A stretch of 64,000 nt of DNA from Linepithema humile (GCF_040581485.1 NC_090135.1:124001-188000); one strand, 5' to 3'; shown: positions 22,057 through 35,900, counted from the stretch's first letter. Notes: generated from the sequence alone by a model not told the origin. Numbers and translations: made by a program.

Positions 22057-24805
22057 ATGTATCATATTAAAATTAATATTTTTTCATGGTCTTCATATTA
22101 AAATTTGGCGTACGTACAGCCTTCTTGGCGTGCAATATACGCTTTAATTTATAATTTTGTATGTGCATTATAACGTGCACATATTCCAGGGTTAAATTAC
22201 GAGCAACTAATCTAAGTCCTAGCCTCTCCATTCTAAAATAATGGATCAAAGAAATAGTTTTATTTCTTATAATTTTATGTAAAATATTCTTATATATGAT
22301 TATATTTTTAATATTCTGCTATCGTTCTACTTATTTATAGACCTATTCATAATAAGCCTTTAAATTTTAACACACTAACAATATTAATTCAAAAGACTAT
22401 TAGGCCAATACAAGTTGTCCGTGTTCAAATTTATATGTTGAATAATATGAATAATAATATGAATAATATGAAAAATTAAACGCAAAGTCTGCAAAATGTC
22501 TTAAAAGTATATTTATTGTACCATTGTTCGATCCACTATTTTAATAAGACAAATTGGACTGACTCACCGATCGATGCGCAGCAGCGGAGTTGTTGTTCTG
22601 TTGATCTGCAAAGCTGATCTGTAACACAGAAAAGTAAATCGGTTAAAGCTGCATTCAAAATGATTAATATTTGTAAAATAATAATTGTGCACATTCAACT
22701 TTTTAACTTATTTATTTAAGCAAATATTTAATAAAAAATTTATTGAAAAAAAGGTTAATTATATCAAAAATTTCTAATAATTAAATATAAATATTAAACA
22801 TTACAAATATTTCATTAAATATTTCTAATATTTTGTGCGCATTTTGCAAATAATAAATAACAAATAATTACTTTAAAGTTGCTCCACCGGCGCCCGATGC
22901 TCCTCCTGAGCCTCCTCCTTCTCTCAGTGGTCCTTCGAAGCACTCACATTGAATCTCACGCGTTCGCGGCGCATGCATTGCTCGCATGCGTACCTGAATA
23001 CGAAAATCGCGCGATACTTAAAACGGCACTCCCGACATCACAGGCGAATCGAACCGAATTGTCCAAGCTGTGACGTTACGCGCGAATTCCGTCCGCGTTT
23101 CAGACGACCACATTTACCAATTGGGGCACGATTCTCTCAAAACAGAAGGCAAAGATAAGCTCGAAGAAGATGAGGTGATTAGTCATCCAATCAACCGACT
23201 AGATACAAGACATCTGAAAAGCAATCGGTAGCGTTTGACTAACTCCGGTAGCCGTCCTCGACTACCTTCGACAGTCCGGCTATCTGTACAACTAGCGCGC
23301 TGCACGTAGAACCGAAGATTGCCCTGCCGTAGTGGAGATTTTATGATTGAAACCGACCTTTCCCTCCCCCGAGCCAAGCCTAAAGTCAAAAAAAATCGTG
23401 TCCCAATATTTGTCATACAGCAAAAATGCGTTCATCTATAGATTCGCTATAACTCTCGGCATTAACGGCACTCCCGACGCGCATTTTGTTACACTATACG
23501 ACGGAACGAATATATTTTGTAGCACCGATTACGCGCACAAAGTTGATCAGTAAAATAAAAAAATAAATGCAGATTAGTGTTTGAAATAATTAATATTTAT
23601 AAAATAATTACTGCGCACATTAAACTTTATATTCGTTTATTTATGCATACGTCTAAACAAAGAATTAAAATTTTCAAAAATATATTTTTTGAATAAAGAA
23701 AAAAGTTTAATTAGTTGAATAATAATAAATATGTAAAATATTTCTAAGAATAGTGAATATCAACTATTGTAAATATTTTACTATATATTTAAAGTATTTT
23801 AAATATTTTATGTGCGCTACATTATATTAATATTTTATATGCAATATTTTATGCAAATAAGAAATAAGAAATAAATGATTAATTACGCAAACGTTGTCCC
23901 CCCGCGCTCGATGCTCTTCCTGAGTCCCCTCCTCTTCTCAGTTCTCGCAGTCCAAGGCACTCACTCGCGTTCGCGTCGCGTATATGAAAATCGCCCGATA
24001 TTTTAAACGAGATTCCCGACGTGTACTTTGTCATTTTAAGACAAAGATGTAACTCAAATATTACATGTTTGACACTCTGCGCGACAGATTAAGACGGAAA
24101 AGCATGACATGGAAAACTGTGAGAAATAGGAAAGGTATTATTGAAAATAATAACGCGCCGATACGCCGATTTACCATTCGTATGAGTGCCGCCGTGCGAA
24201 TAATAACGGTATAATAGGAAACACAAGGTCGTGCCGATTCCGACTTAAAGGAATGCGAGAAGTGGGGGGCAACAATGTTTACGCTGATACACGAACGTGC
24301 GCACGAGAGAGAGAGAAAGAGGATGTGCGCGCATACTAAGCGTAACGACGAAAACAACCCCAACGCTACGAGTCGGTTTCGAATAAATAAATGTTTGATA
24401 ATTGCTCTGTTTCGAAACCGACTATCGGAAGAAAATTAACCCGTATACTTTATGCGAATTTACATCACGAATTTGACACGCTACGGTCCGCGAAACGAAT
24501 ACAAGTTAAACGTACTTTGTGCCGCGACACATCCATACATATAATTATAGTATAAAACGATATAAATTCAACGATTGATTCTACAATGTACACTCATAAT
24601 ATGTATGTTCCTACACATCGCGTTTCACAGCTGAGATGAATGGACTGAAGGATATCGAGTACATTTTTGATTCTGGCAATGACTTGAAATGTTATCAATT
24701 TTGACAGCTTATAAATAGCTCGTGTTTCTACCGCTAGTATTGTTCCCATATTGTCATTTTTAAGCAGTAGAAAAGTTAAAAGTATATATTAATTTAATCC
24801 AAAAA
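22057..24805. repeat. Right arm of the giant inverted repeat, outer part
   Basis: Reverse complement of 1 to about 2,761. It includes the mirrored ~1 kb duplication with splice-like borders. The arm continues the pairing interrupted at 11,080, and 24,805 pairs with base 1. Confidence 0.92.
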
Positions 24806-27800
24806 TATATTTTTTAACCAATCCAAAATTATTAATTTGCAGTTTGTAAAAGTTCATAAATAGCCTGGGAAACATTTTTTTCTTTTTTTATAAGATAGAA
24901 GAAGAGAGCAGAGTTGAACAGAGTAGTTTCCAATTATGTCGTAGGACAAGAGAAAATGACCGAATTTGCTCACCCTGGTTTTATTTCCGCGTGCTTTACA
25001 CGTATTTCTACATTATTTCTTTTTCTTCTTCTCCTTTTAGTACACTTTGTTAGTGTGCCAGTAAATGAGTTCTTTTGACGATTTATTTTCGAAGCTTTTC
25101 TATTAAGTATTTACAGTTTTTATTTTGTTTTCTTTCAAGTAAATTTTTTTTCAATATTTGGATAATGTTTTGACCATATTCTATTTTCAATAACTTTTAA
25201 TTTTATAATTAAACATATATACCACATACATATGAGACATTACTGTCTCCACAAACTCATCTCTTTCTACTACACAAATATAGAAGCGCAGCAAATCATT
25301 TACTCGAAGAAGCCAGTCAATAAATAACGTTTTTGTAATAAACACGCAGCCACCTGGGACCTTTTGCTCCAAATAAACACGATCCACATCGAAATCCGGC
25401 CGGTACCGTCATGATGTTATCGTGATAATCGACGTTCGATAATATCCTCCAATAAATTTGCTCCGATAACGAAAGAGGATTTATATTATTGGAATATCGG
25501 ACTATGAACACTCGTTACGACGAGCTCTACGGGGCCAATTTGTTCCGCTTTGACGTGGTTCATCTAAAAACGGACGCAAACGATAATATCGTGAATTCCT
25601 ATTGTCTCCCCATTTTCCATTTTTGCGAGAAACGGAGTTTATTGCAATAATGTCTATTTCGACTAAATATATAGCGCACAATTATTTATTTTAAAAGTCG
25701 CAGAAAATTAATTGCAAAATGTTCTGGTCACATTTGCTATCACACTTGCTATCACACGCAACTATCATAGCAAATACAAAGCGTCAGCTGATACCATTTC
25801 TTTCGGCCGTAGGAATAATATATGTGACGTCTAATAAAAGATGTAACGCCAGCTTACACGATCCGCTAGTGTTGGTGGTAAAAGACGACTGGATAATAGT
25901 TTTTCCAGTAGTAAAAGCACCGATACGATGCGGCCTCCTTGCGGACATTCTGGTCACACAATGTCGACTCGAAGACTCTACGTGCGATAGTTTAACGACT
26001 ACATCCGCGCATATAAACTTTATGAACTGTCTTTATGATCGCGTAAATGTTTCATGAACATCCGGAGTTTTTACAGCTCGCGTGTTTCGTGCCTGCCGTC
26101 GCCGATTTCTTTTTGCAAATTCAAAAATTACTCAAAATTAAAAAATAATTATTACAAGGAAACTTCATTAATCATATTGCATATACATATAAGACAGAAG
26201 AAACATGAAAATAATTCTGTATAAAATAAATATTATACATTAAAATTCACAAAACTAATTTGACTTTTTTTTAAATATACACAGTATTATCTGAATGTGT
26301 TAGGCTCACTAAATATGTGCACCCTAATTTTTGAACTATATTCTTCTGTCTTTACCATAAAACACACTTCAAGCACCTCTGTGAACTTAGCATCTCATTT
26401 TCGAAAAAATTAGTTCTTTTATTAAAGTATGCACTACGCAATAATAAAAATAAAAAAAGTAGAATTAATTGCTAGATAGAAAAATATTTGAAGCCGTATC
26501 TAAATATATAATAAAATTTCTAAATTTATTTCCAAATTCCATCTATTTCTGATGTAAAAATTTCATGTATTATTTATAGATACAAATTATTTAGAGACAA
26601 ACGTGATAAAATTATGAACACATAATTAAAAATCCCGTATATGATTTTAAAAAACGCATTTAGAATATTCGTGACAAAATTTGATCAATTTTTTCTATTT
26701 GTGTGTAACTTTATAAAGTGGTTTATAAAGTGATTTATAAAATGAACAAAAAAAATTATGTATGAAGAAATATGATCAAATTGTGAATAATCAAATGCCG
26801 TGTAATTTAAAAAAATGCATTTAGAAATGCTCGTGACTAAATTTTATCCAATTTTTTGTTTATGTATGGCTTTTCTCTGCAAAAAGGTAGACTGGTCGAC
26901 AAAAAATTATATATGGACAAATATGGTCAAATCGTAGTCCATTAAATTCTATATCAGTTTTATAAAAACTCGCATTTCGAGGTGCTAATTTCACAGAGGT
27001 CATTAATCTCATTTATCTTATTAAATTACTGTCAAATGTAACAAGCTCAACATTTTTAATTTGCAGGAAGTAAATAGCTTTTTTCCAAGTCTTTTTTTAT
27101 TTCTGTAAAGTGGAAACGCCAACAAAACAGGGGTTTGGGGAAGCAGGCCCGGAGATCGTCCTATGTATCAACAACCCGCCGCCGGATAACCGGGCGTTCC
27201 CTTTCGCTTATCGGATAATTACGGAGATAGGTTCTTCTGGCTGTGGATTGGAATGAAAGCTGGATTACTGTCGGAACGAGGCTTTGAACGAGGATGAGAG
27301 GGCGCGGAGCGACGGCGGAGGAGAAACGGGCGGTCGATGTAGGAGGTGGAAGAAGAAGTCGTTACAAAAAGTCAAGTCGGATCAGACCGAGGGTTGCACG
27401 ATCGTGCAGGGGATGAAGGCGTTAGATTAGCGTGATCTCCAGTGATAACGTTCTGCCCCATCTCCTCTTCCTCTCGTTTCCCCCTCCCACCGTCTGCCAC
27501 CCATTCGCTAACTTACCGCCGCCCTTCGCACGCTCCTCACCAAGCCGACATCATCTCGAGGGCGTCTGGCCGATTCCAACGGACAGCATCTTAGCACGTT
27601 GTTACCGCGCAATTACTGACCCCCTAACAAGAAGGGTCGCGGAGATGCAACTTTTGAAAATCTCCTATTAGAAATAACGGCCCCTCAGCGAGCGTACGTG
27701 TTCCGAGCACCTTGGCAAATTGGAATCTGCGCGCAAACGCATTCCAGGCGACCCTCGAAATGGATCGTCCACGAATCTCGGGTTCTGTCAAGGGAGCGCA

Positions 27801-29828
27801 GGCGATATTAATGCTCATCTGGGAAATTACGTATGTTTTCTCTTTGATAGCTACAACTTTTGGATAAAATTGAAACTGATCACGAAACACGTCCGTATAA
27901 AAATTTTTCAACTATATTTCTTGTTTTTTTTTAAACGTAGATCGCAGATAAAACATAGATGTTATTATTAAAGAATATAATTATATTCTTAATACAACAA
28001 TTTTTCTCTTTTCTAAAAAGATTGGACATTTTTTAATAAAGTTTTGGTAATCCGGTTACTCTTTCGACCGCACCAAAAACAAATTATCATATATTTCTGC
28101 TACGTATGCGATTATAACGCAAAGTTTCAAGCGATTGCAAAATCGTACCACTATAATTGTATTTAAAATAGTAATCGACAATACGAAAGTGGTTAATTAG
28201 ATGAACATAAACGAACTTTATTACCGATCTTCGGTGGTAAAAGCATATAACAATTCTGAAGTCATTACGAGCGGCATTAACCTACCCACAATGAACGTTT
28301 TAATAGCATCATGACCGCTGTTTTGTCCGACGCTTCGCATTACTAGGAAGCACACTTGCGGTGAATGGGCTTGACCATGTTAAAGACAGTAGAGAAATAC
28401 TGGTTGTTTTGTTATTACTAATTTGACGTTCTATTTTAATATATTTAAATTTATACGTTAATATATATTTATCTGTGACAAAACATTTATTTAATGTTAA
28501 TGTTTTGACAAAAAAGGTATTATATCTTTTAATTATTAAATTTAATTATCAGGTGCGTAATGTCGACGATCAAAAGCGTAAATGTAAACTATTGTGCATT
28601 TCAAGAAATATAATTTTACGAAATTTTTTTCATAACATAGACTGTAAAATGCAACAATCGGTAATTTGATTCCATGACAATTGAGAGAAGCATAACAGGC
28701 CGGAAAGAGGATAGAAGAAAATTATTTAGTTCGTTAAATGTGTAATGTAGATAAAGCGTTTCTAAACGCAAGTATTTTTTAATCAACATTTCTTATTTTA
28801 TAAAAATTCTAAAACACAAAATTTGATTGAAAATAAATTCAGTGGAATAAGATTTGTATGTCGCACGTTCGACAAGATAGACGAAAAACATCGAAATCCT
28901 ACATCCGTCGTAATGCATGGAACAAAGCATTTACTTATTTATTTGGGTAAAGCACCGAGTGTTGCGAACGTACCGAAAGATGAACTAAGCTGCTTTACGC
29001 GCTGTAGTTCGGAGCAGACCCGAGGAAAAGAACTGGAAACGATCGGAAGTACCAAGTTCATTTATATCTATTGCGACGAGAGGCGAGGCAACTTTGGCTA
29101 AAGTACGTGTTCACGTAGGGGGGGGGGGAGGGGGAATAAGGGACGGCGAAAGAGAATGGTCGTGGGGGGGGCCACATGCAGTTACAACTTTGATTCTCTC
29201 TTCGTTCTCGTGCTCGAGGAAGGGACGACGCTTACGTGGACGGGCGAGAGACAAAAGTGATCGCGTTAGAGAAAGAGCGAGAGAAGGAAAAAAAAAGGAA
29301 GAGTATTAAGAAAAAGAAGAGGAGAAGAGGGGTCTAGCTGGAACGGATGTGAGTCTGAGCGAGTGTGAGAGAGAACGATGGCGGGGGTGAGCGAGACGCC
29401 CCGCTCCTACATCCATTTGTCTCGTTATAGTTTACTGATACAACGGATGAAATGAGCCGAGTGGACTGGCCGTCGTCCACTCTCGAGAGTGTACGATGAC
29501 ACTTTAAAACCACTTTAAAACTTCGGACCGGATTCGCACGTGTACGTGAAACGGAGAAAAGATAGTGGGCGGTCCCGGCTTGCGACGGAAAGGCGAGAGA
29601 CCGGTCTCTTTCGGTGTTGGGAATTTATTGGGAAATAATGGAGTGCGTTTTGCTCTCCTACAGGTCGTAGGCATCGCTTACACCCTTTCTCTTTCCTTCC
29701 TTCTCGCTCTCTGAAACGGAATTCGCTTCGGGATGTAAGAGGCCATACCCTTTTTTATACATCCTTTATACCGGACAACCCTTTGAAGTCTAAATTGACC
29801 GTCGGTCGGCAACCATTACTGAGATCTT
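24806..29828. other. Intergenic DNA, no gene seen
   Basis: Mixed AT-rich DNA with a GC-richer zone at about 27,120-27,620 and a purine-rich zone with a G-run at about 29,110-29,390. None of the open frames shows a recognisable domain. The GC-richer segments could be promoter or 5' UTR of an unseen gene, but nothing in the sequence proves it. Confidence 0.5.
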
Positions 29829-29832
29829 CTCT
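29829..29832. repeat. Target duplication CTCT, left copy
   Basis: CTCT directly before the TG of the left LTR. The same four bases follow the CA of the right LTR at 38,981-38,984. Confidence 0.9.
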
Positions 29833-30595
29833 TGTTACGTCTGGTCACTAGACGTGTGTAGAGAATTCTGTAATATCGACTATTAGCGCGAAATATGAAA
29901 TGTCTCCTTATTTTTTTTAGTCACCCTGCATTCACCGGGTTTACTAGGGATACAGGAGGTAACAATCTATCGTATGAAAAGGATATGAATAAAATTAAAT
30001 AAAATAGATTAAATTAGCTTACCTAATTTTAATTAGGAACAAAGCCTTATAGATACGTCTTAATAATGCAGATATTACACTGCTAAATATAAACCAAATA
30101 ACTCAGTGTTTTCAACTGAACAATGCAGAGAAAAATAGTATGTAGAACTTAATATGACCTAACAGTGAGTCTGCTGGAAGAGAACTGTCTCACGAGCGAT
30201 GATGTACGTTGGTCCTCTTGTGGTGGGGAGTAGGCCCTCGAGAGTATCGCATAGATTTTTAATCGTCACATTGGCTTCTTGATACGTTGGAATATCGTTT
30301 GGCTGGAAGTTGATATGCAGCTCGTTTTCGTTTATAGAAGATAGCCGACGGATAAGATGGGTGTCTGGTAACCTTTGCTTATTTTATTCTTATCTCTTCA
30401 CTTATTTGTTCAATGCATTGTTCAATTATGCAGTATTCTTATAGCTATAGTATAATTAATATTTTTATAACTAATAATACAGTTAACACTAATCATAACT
30501 TCAATCTTGCTCTTTGGATGAATTTTAGATGGACTTGTACAGATCTCTTTTATAATGTTCTGTTTTTTGAATTTTACCATTGTCGGGACATCACA
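29833..30595 (-). repeat. 3' LTR of the gypsy-type element
   Basis: 763 bp starting TGTTACGTCTGGTCACTAGA and ending GGGACATCACA on the plus strand. It matches the other LTR throughout, with one T fewer in a T-run near the end. In the coding orientation (minus) it is the 3' LTR. Confidence 0.95.
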
Positions 30596-30608
30596 CCACC
30601 CCCCTTAA
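30596..30608 (-). promoter_or_regulatory. Polypurine tract
   Basis: On the minus strand AAGGGGGGTGG directly precedes the 3' LTR, the expected primer site for plus-strand DNA synthesis. Confidence 0.85.
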
Positions 30609-30632
30609 GTAACAAATACCGATAGTACTTTA

Positions 30633-32636
30633 CTAAGGGATTTGTTCACTTCCATCTAATTTAGCCCGTAAATCTCGAAACGAATAGACTATGGGTACGG
30701 CTTGTGTAAGTTGTGCGTGTGTTTCTGTTGGTTGTGCATTTATTATCGTTGGCGTATTATGTGTGGTTTCATTCGCAGCGCTCTCGTTTACATGTGTTTC
30801 TTGCTTTGGTTCTGATTGGTTCTGTTTTTTGTTAGCGAGATATAATAACAAGTGTGTGAAAGAGCTCCAAATAGCTGCTAGTAAATGCAGACTACATCCG
30901 TATGCTGCATGTAGTGCATAACCATGAATTAGAGTATCGAATATTATTTTGATTAACCTGATTATTATAAATATTCCAAATATTCCGGCCGTTGCAGCGC
31001 CAAAAGTAGTAAATCCGTTCCATATTTTTGACAAAGTATTATTGTAAATTTTATTCAAGGAATTTTCATCTAACAAATTTTGTAAAGAAACGGTATCGGA
31101 AGGGATTGATTGTCCTGTAAAGCCTCGAGCGATGGTATGTAAAACAGCGCTTTTTTCAGCGGGGAACATAATATGATCTCTTAATTCTTCTAAGTCTTGT
31201 TGAGAATAAATACCGCTAGTAGCCAAAGATTTGGGTGCCAAGTATTTCCAAGAGAGTTTTGTTAATGGTTTAATTTCTTGTGGCGGTGTTGTCATAGCAG
31301 GTGTTGGGTTTAGCTGTATCCAGTTTTCGTCAATATTGTAAAGTATTGGAAGAAGGGAGTTGCAGTCTCTAAGTGTATGATGTTTAGTAATGATTCGTGA
31401 TTTTGGAGTCATGTATAATGAGGTGTTTTTAAAAGTGATCGGTAGTTCTGTATGACAAGTGTTTGATTTTCGGACAGTTACTTCAATAGGTATACATTTA
31501 ATTACATGGATCGCCTCTCCAGCTGTGACTGCCATATAGCCAGGCATCTTCATAAGCCTGAATGCAAACTCATCAGGTAATATTGTTGCTAAAGATAAGG
31601 TATTTTGAATTACCTGTTTCTCCAGTTCACATTTTTGCAATATTATGTCCTGGTAAAGAGAGGTTATCTGATTTCTGATATGCCTCTCCACATACACAAA
31701 TTTTGAGTTTACATAGGTGAACATGTCCAAATTTGTTACGGCAGTCTTTGACATTGTCTTAAAGATGTTTCCTTTCTCAGTCTCGAAGATGAACAGTTTG
31801 GGATGTTCTGTTCCAAGTAATGTGTATCCGCAAGTAGTATGTTTACGTGTTTGTGTAAGAGCAAAAGTCGTGTCTTGTGTCTCTAAAGTGAATATAATAG
31901 TGTGTTGTGCGCCTAACAACCCTTGAAACTTGGTAGCAGTCCCTTCAAATAAAACATCATATGCTTCAAACCCGCAAGCTGTTATTGGCATGCTTTGCCA
32001 AAACGTATATCCATCATCCGAGTCTACACAGGTTTCTTCGCTCAAATCGCAAATTGTGCCAGATTTTAGTATTATTTTTCCTGCGTTTAGTTTTACTGAT
32101 ACATAAGCGGTTTTTAACAATATTTTTACTGTGGCTTGAACTATTACATCATCCCAGGTACCGTAATAGTCTGAGTATTGAACGCCCTTACAAGTTCCGT
32201 CTACTTTTATCTTTCCTGCGATAGTGACACTACGATAGTAAGTATTATTAGGTTTTAATCCGTCTATAATGTCTGATTCTCCTATCCTGAGAAGCCCTTC
32301 CCTATGCATTTGAACGCATCTACTGCGTGATGTTTCTTGTAAGTAATTGGCGTATCCATTATGCACAGCCGCAATATGAGAGTGCATGCCGCAGTGGTAT
32401 ATGGTTCGCATGATCTCAACTTTACATTGTATAACTTCGGTGTGTGTGTAGCTGGCTAATTGTAGTAATTGTATATATGAAGTCGTAGTTATCGGTGTGT
32501 CTATATTCAAATCGCATTCACCTGATCTTAGTAAAGAAATTGTGGTTACGTTGAGGTAGGTTCCTCCGCAATCGTATGCAATAATGGCATTCGTACCAGA
32601 GAGCAAGGTTGAAGTCAGTAGGATGGCGAAACTTGC
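30633..32636 (-). CDS. Env-like glycoprotein ORF of the LTR element
   Basis: About 667 codons on the minus strand, open from a likely splice acceptor (TTTTACTCACAG, exon from about 32,636) to a stop at 30,633. There is no ATG near the start, so the protein probably comes from a spliced subgenomic RNA, as in gypsy. The 5' exon is not resolved. The first residues after the acceptor are hydrophobic and end in a small-residue site, like a signal peptide. A Cys-rich ectodomain with N-glycosylation sites follows. A strong membrane segment lies near residues 532-560 (counted from the TTG at 32,606), a second hydrophobic stretch at 572-591, then a polar tail. No furin-type site of the baculovirus F class is evident. 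The Cys pattern recalls captured mononega/chuvirus-type glycoproteins, but this is a tentative assignment. The frame is intact. Confidence 0.7.
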   Translation of the reverse strand, partial: ASFAILLTSTLLSGTNAIIAYDCGGTYLNVTTISLLRSGECDLNIDTPITTTSYIQLLQLASYTHTEVIQCKVEIMRTIYHCGMHSHIAAVHNGYANYLQETSRSRCVQMHREGLLRIGESDIIDGLKPNNTYYRSVTIAGKIKVDGTCKGVQYSDYYGTWDDVIVQATVKILLKTAYVSVKLNAGKIILKSGTICDLSEETCVDSDDGYTFWQSMPITACGFEAYDVLFEGTATKFQGLLGAQHTIIFTLETQDTTFALTQTRKHTTCGYTLLGTEHPKLFIFETEKGNIFKTMSKTAVTNLDMFTYVNSKFVYVERHIRNQITSLYQDIILQKCELEKQVIQNTLSLATILPDEFAFRLMKMPGYMAVTAGEAIHVIKCIPIEVTVRKSNTCHTELPITFKNTSLYMTPKSRIITKHHTLRDCNSLLPILYNIDENWIQLNPTPAMTTPPQEIKPLTKLSWKYLAPKSLATSGIYSQQDLEELRDHIMFPAEKSAVLHTIARGFTGQSIPSDTVSLQNLLDENSLNKIYNNTLSKIWNGFTTFGAATAGIFGIFIIIRLIKIIFDTLIHGYALHAAYGCSLHLLAAIWSSFTHLLLYLANKKQNQSEPKQETHVNESAANETTHNTPTIINAQPTETHAQLTQAVPIVYSFRDLRAKLDGSEQIP

Positions 32637-32901
32637 CTGTGAGTAAAATATTTTAATTAATACAATGAATTGGTAACAATTAATAATTAATGATTTTAAA
32701 TGGTTAACTAATGATATTATAACGCGTTTCTATATTCTTATTATACGTAGATCCGGGAATCTGGGCTGTGTTTACAACTTAAGTCATGATTAATTATCAC
32801 TTTCCTTCATCCCGGTTCAATTGTATGCGCAGATTTGGATAACTTTAGTTTATTAACATGTATCACGCGATGTTTTCCTTTAAAGTTAATTCTTACATTG
32901 T
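32637..32901 (-). other. Junction between pol stop and env-like exon
   Basis: Between the apparent pol stop and the env acceptor. The alternative frame here continues with residues typical of an integrase C-terminal module, so this is probably former pol coding sequence cut off by the frameshift, followed by the env 3' splice site. Confidence 0.6.
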
Positions 32902-35900
32902 TCATAGGTAACATTTCAATGATCTCGTAGGGTCCCGAATATTGATCAGAAAAAATTTGCCCTTCATGGGTTTTTTTAATAAATAAACCTTATCATTAAT
33001 CTTGAATTTTTGGACATTTACTTTTTGATCGTAATATTTTTTACTTTTTTCTTTTGATTTTATTAGATTTCCTCTGGCTATTTCTTGAGATGATTTTAAA
33101 GTATTAAAAAGATTGGTCAAGTAATCTTGATAAGGTAATTCCATATATTCTTCTAAAATAGTGGTAGAGGAAGGTACCCTAGGGATATGTCCAAAGACCA
33201 AAGCGTATGGTGTATAGTTAGTTCCTTCATGCACAGAGGTGTTATAAGCAAACATAGCTGTCATTAAATGTTCGTCCCATTCATTATTATTGTTAGTATA
33301 CATTTTTAAGTATTCTGTTAACACGTGGTGTGATCTTTCGATCGAACCATTCGACTGAGGATGGTAAGCGGTGGTACGGCACTGTCTAATTTTGAAATGT
33401 GAAGCGATTGCTTTCATTAAAGAAGTAAAAAAGGTAGGAGCTTGATCGGTTAATAATGCTCGCGGGGCCCCATAGATGCAAATAAAATTTTTTACAAATG
33501 CTTCAGCTATTGAAATGGAATCTGCCCTCATCAAGGGTGAGGCTACTGAATATTTTGTTAAAAGATCCTGTATGGTTAGTATGTATGAATTATTATTTTG
33601 TGTAGTAGGCAAAGGACCCATAATATCCATTGAAATCTTATCGAATGCGGCTCCCGGAGTGTCGGTTATCAACATGGGCTGTTTAGTCTTAACTCTGGTT
33701 AATTTTTTGATTTGGCAGTTTCGGCAATTTTGAATATAGGTTTGTATGTCCTGTTTCATTGTAGGCCAATAAAAATTCTGACGGAGTCTATTATAAGTTT
33801 TATTCACGCCTTTATGTCCTCCTACTTTGGTTGCATGTTTCTCATATATTAAATTTTCCCTCTCGTTTATCTCAGGAAAACGTATCAAGGATTTGCAGAT
33901 TGTTAATGTTATTGGCTGATCGAGTAAAAATCTTTTTAAATTTCTATACACAAAAACCCATGGTATGTTGTCATAAAAGTCTGTTTGTGCTATACTAACA
34001 GAGGTTATTTGTAGTTCTTGAATTACGTCAGTTAAAGATCTCATGCAATTTATTATTTCGTCACGTTCAATTTGGATGTGTTTATTTGCTTTGACCGCGA
34101 GGGCTATTAAAATTTTGTTACCTATGTCGGTTACGCGGGCTCTCCCGATAGATAGATTACTATATTGCGGAAGTTTATTTGCTTTTTGATAGTCCTTAGA
34201 ACCCTTATCGAAAGGTGTACCGTCTAAATTTACAAAAATGATATGATTATCTTTCTGCATTAACAAAGAGTCGCGAGTCTCTCTTATCCTTAAAAGTTGT
34301 TCATCGTCATCATCATCAACGGAGTCGGGTTCCGTACTTGTCGATTGCTCATCATCCGAGTTCATTTCAATGTCTGAGTGTGGAAGATCAGAAGGGAACG
34401 ACGGGAGTTCGTTAATGGTTATTGGACATATCGGTAAGGCATTTTCCATTGGATTTTCTATAGCTAAAGAAGCTAAAGAGGATGTTTGGTTAGTAATTGG
34501 TAATAGAGCAGTATTATCGTATTTAGAAGCTATAGGAGGCCTAGAAGATTGTATAGCAGTTTGATGAAAAGAAAGCGATTCATTTAAAGGAAGTATTATA
34601 GCATTTGGCGGGTTTCTGGATAAAGCATCAGCGACAGTATTAGTTTTCCCTTTTTTATAATTTATCTCAAACTCATACTCGGATAGTTTTAACCTCCATT
34701 TCCATAGCCGAGAGCTTGGGTCCTTTATGAAATGCAGCCAAACCAAAGGTTTGTGGTCCGTTAGGATTGTAAAATGCCGTCCGTATAAATAGTGCCTGAA
34801 GTAGGTTACACAATAGACAATTGCAAGGCACTCCTTCTCTATAGTCGAGTAATTCCTCTCCGCGCTGTTTAAGATTCTGGAAGTGTATGTTATCGGCAGA
34901 TCTTTTCCAATGGATCCTTGACTTAACACACCACCAATAGCATATCCACAAGCATCTACTGTGAGGATAAAAGATTTGTTAAAATTTGGGTATTGGAGAA
35001 TAGGTTCTTTACAAAGTTCGTCCCGTAAGATAGTGAAAGCCTTTTCCTGTAAGGGAGTCCATGTAAAAGGTATATCTTTTTTTAATAAATCGGTTAAAGG
35101 TTTGGCAAGTTTCGAGAAATCTTTAATAAACCTACGGTAGTACCCAGCTAGGCCCAAGAATTGCTTTATATTTTTCTGATTTTTTGGTATAGGAAAGTTT
35201 TTTACTGCTATGATTTTGTCTGGATCTGGTTTAACCCCCATTGAACTGATCACATGGCCTAAATATACAACTTCGTGTCTCAAAAATTGGCATTTCTCGG
35301 GTTGAAGCTGTAAGTTAGCTTCTCTTAGTCTTTGCATTAATTTTTCAATTTTTATTCTATGTTCCTCCAAGGATCTGGCATACACAACAATATCGTCTAG
35401 ATAGACAAATACTTCGTTTCCTTGTAAACCCACCAGCACACTGTCCATAAGTCTTTGGAACGTGGCTGGTGCGTTTTTTAGACCGAATGGCATTCTTAAA
35501 TATTCGTAATGCCCATACGGGGTGGAAAACGCTGTCTTAGCTCTGTCATTCGGATTCATTGGAATTTGATGAAAGCCCTGTGCTAGATCAAATATGGAAA
35601 AATATTTAGCACTTCCTAACTGATCCAAGATCTCTACTATATTTGGAAGGGGGTATGCATCCCCGATAGTTTTTTCATTTAACTTCCTAAAGTCAATTAC
35701 CATTCTCCATTTTTTTTCTTTTTCTCCGATCGATTTCTTAGGCACAATCCAAAGAGGTGCATTATATGGGGAAGAGGAAGGTTGAATAACGTTATCTTTC
35801 AGTAATTTTTTCACTTGTTTATCTATTTCTTCTTTATGGACTGGCGGGTATCTATATTGTTTAACATGAATAGAAATGTCGTCAGTGGTAGGAATGGAAT

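Noticed and set aside
25187..26057. Small frames in the intergenic region
   Set aside because: No domain, no splice signals in phase.
27432..27971. Pro-rich and mixed frames in a GC-richer zone
   Set aside because: Short, overlapping on both strands and without a recognisable motif.
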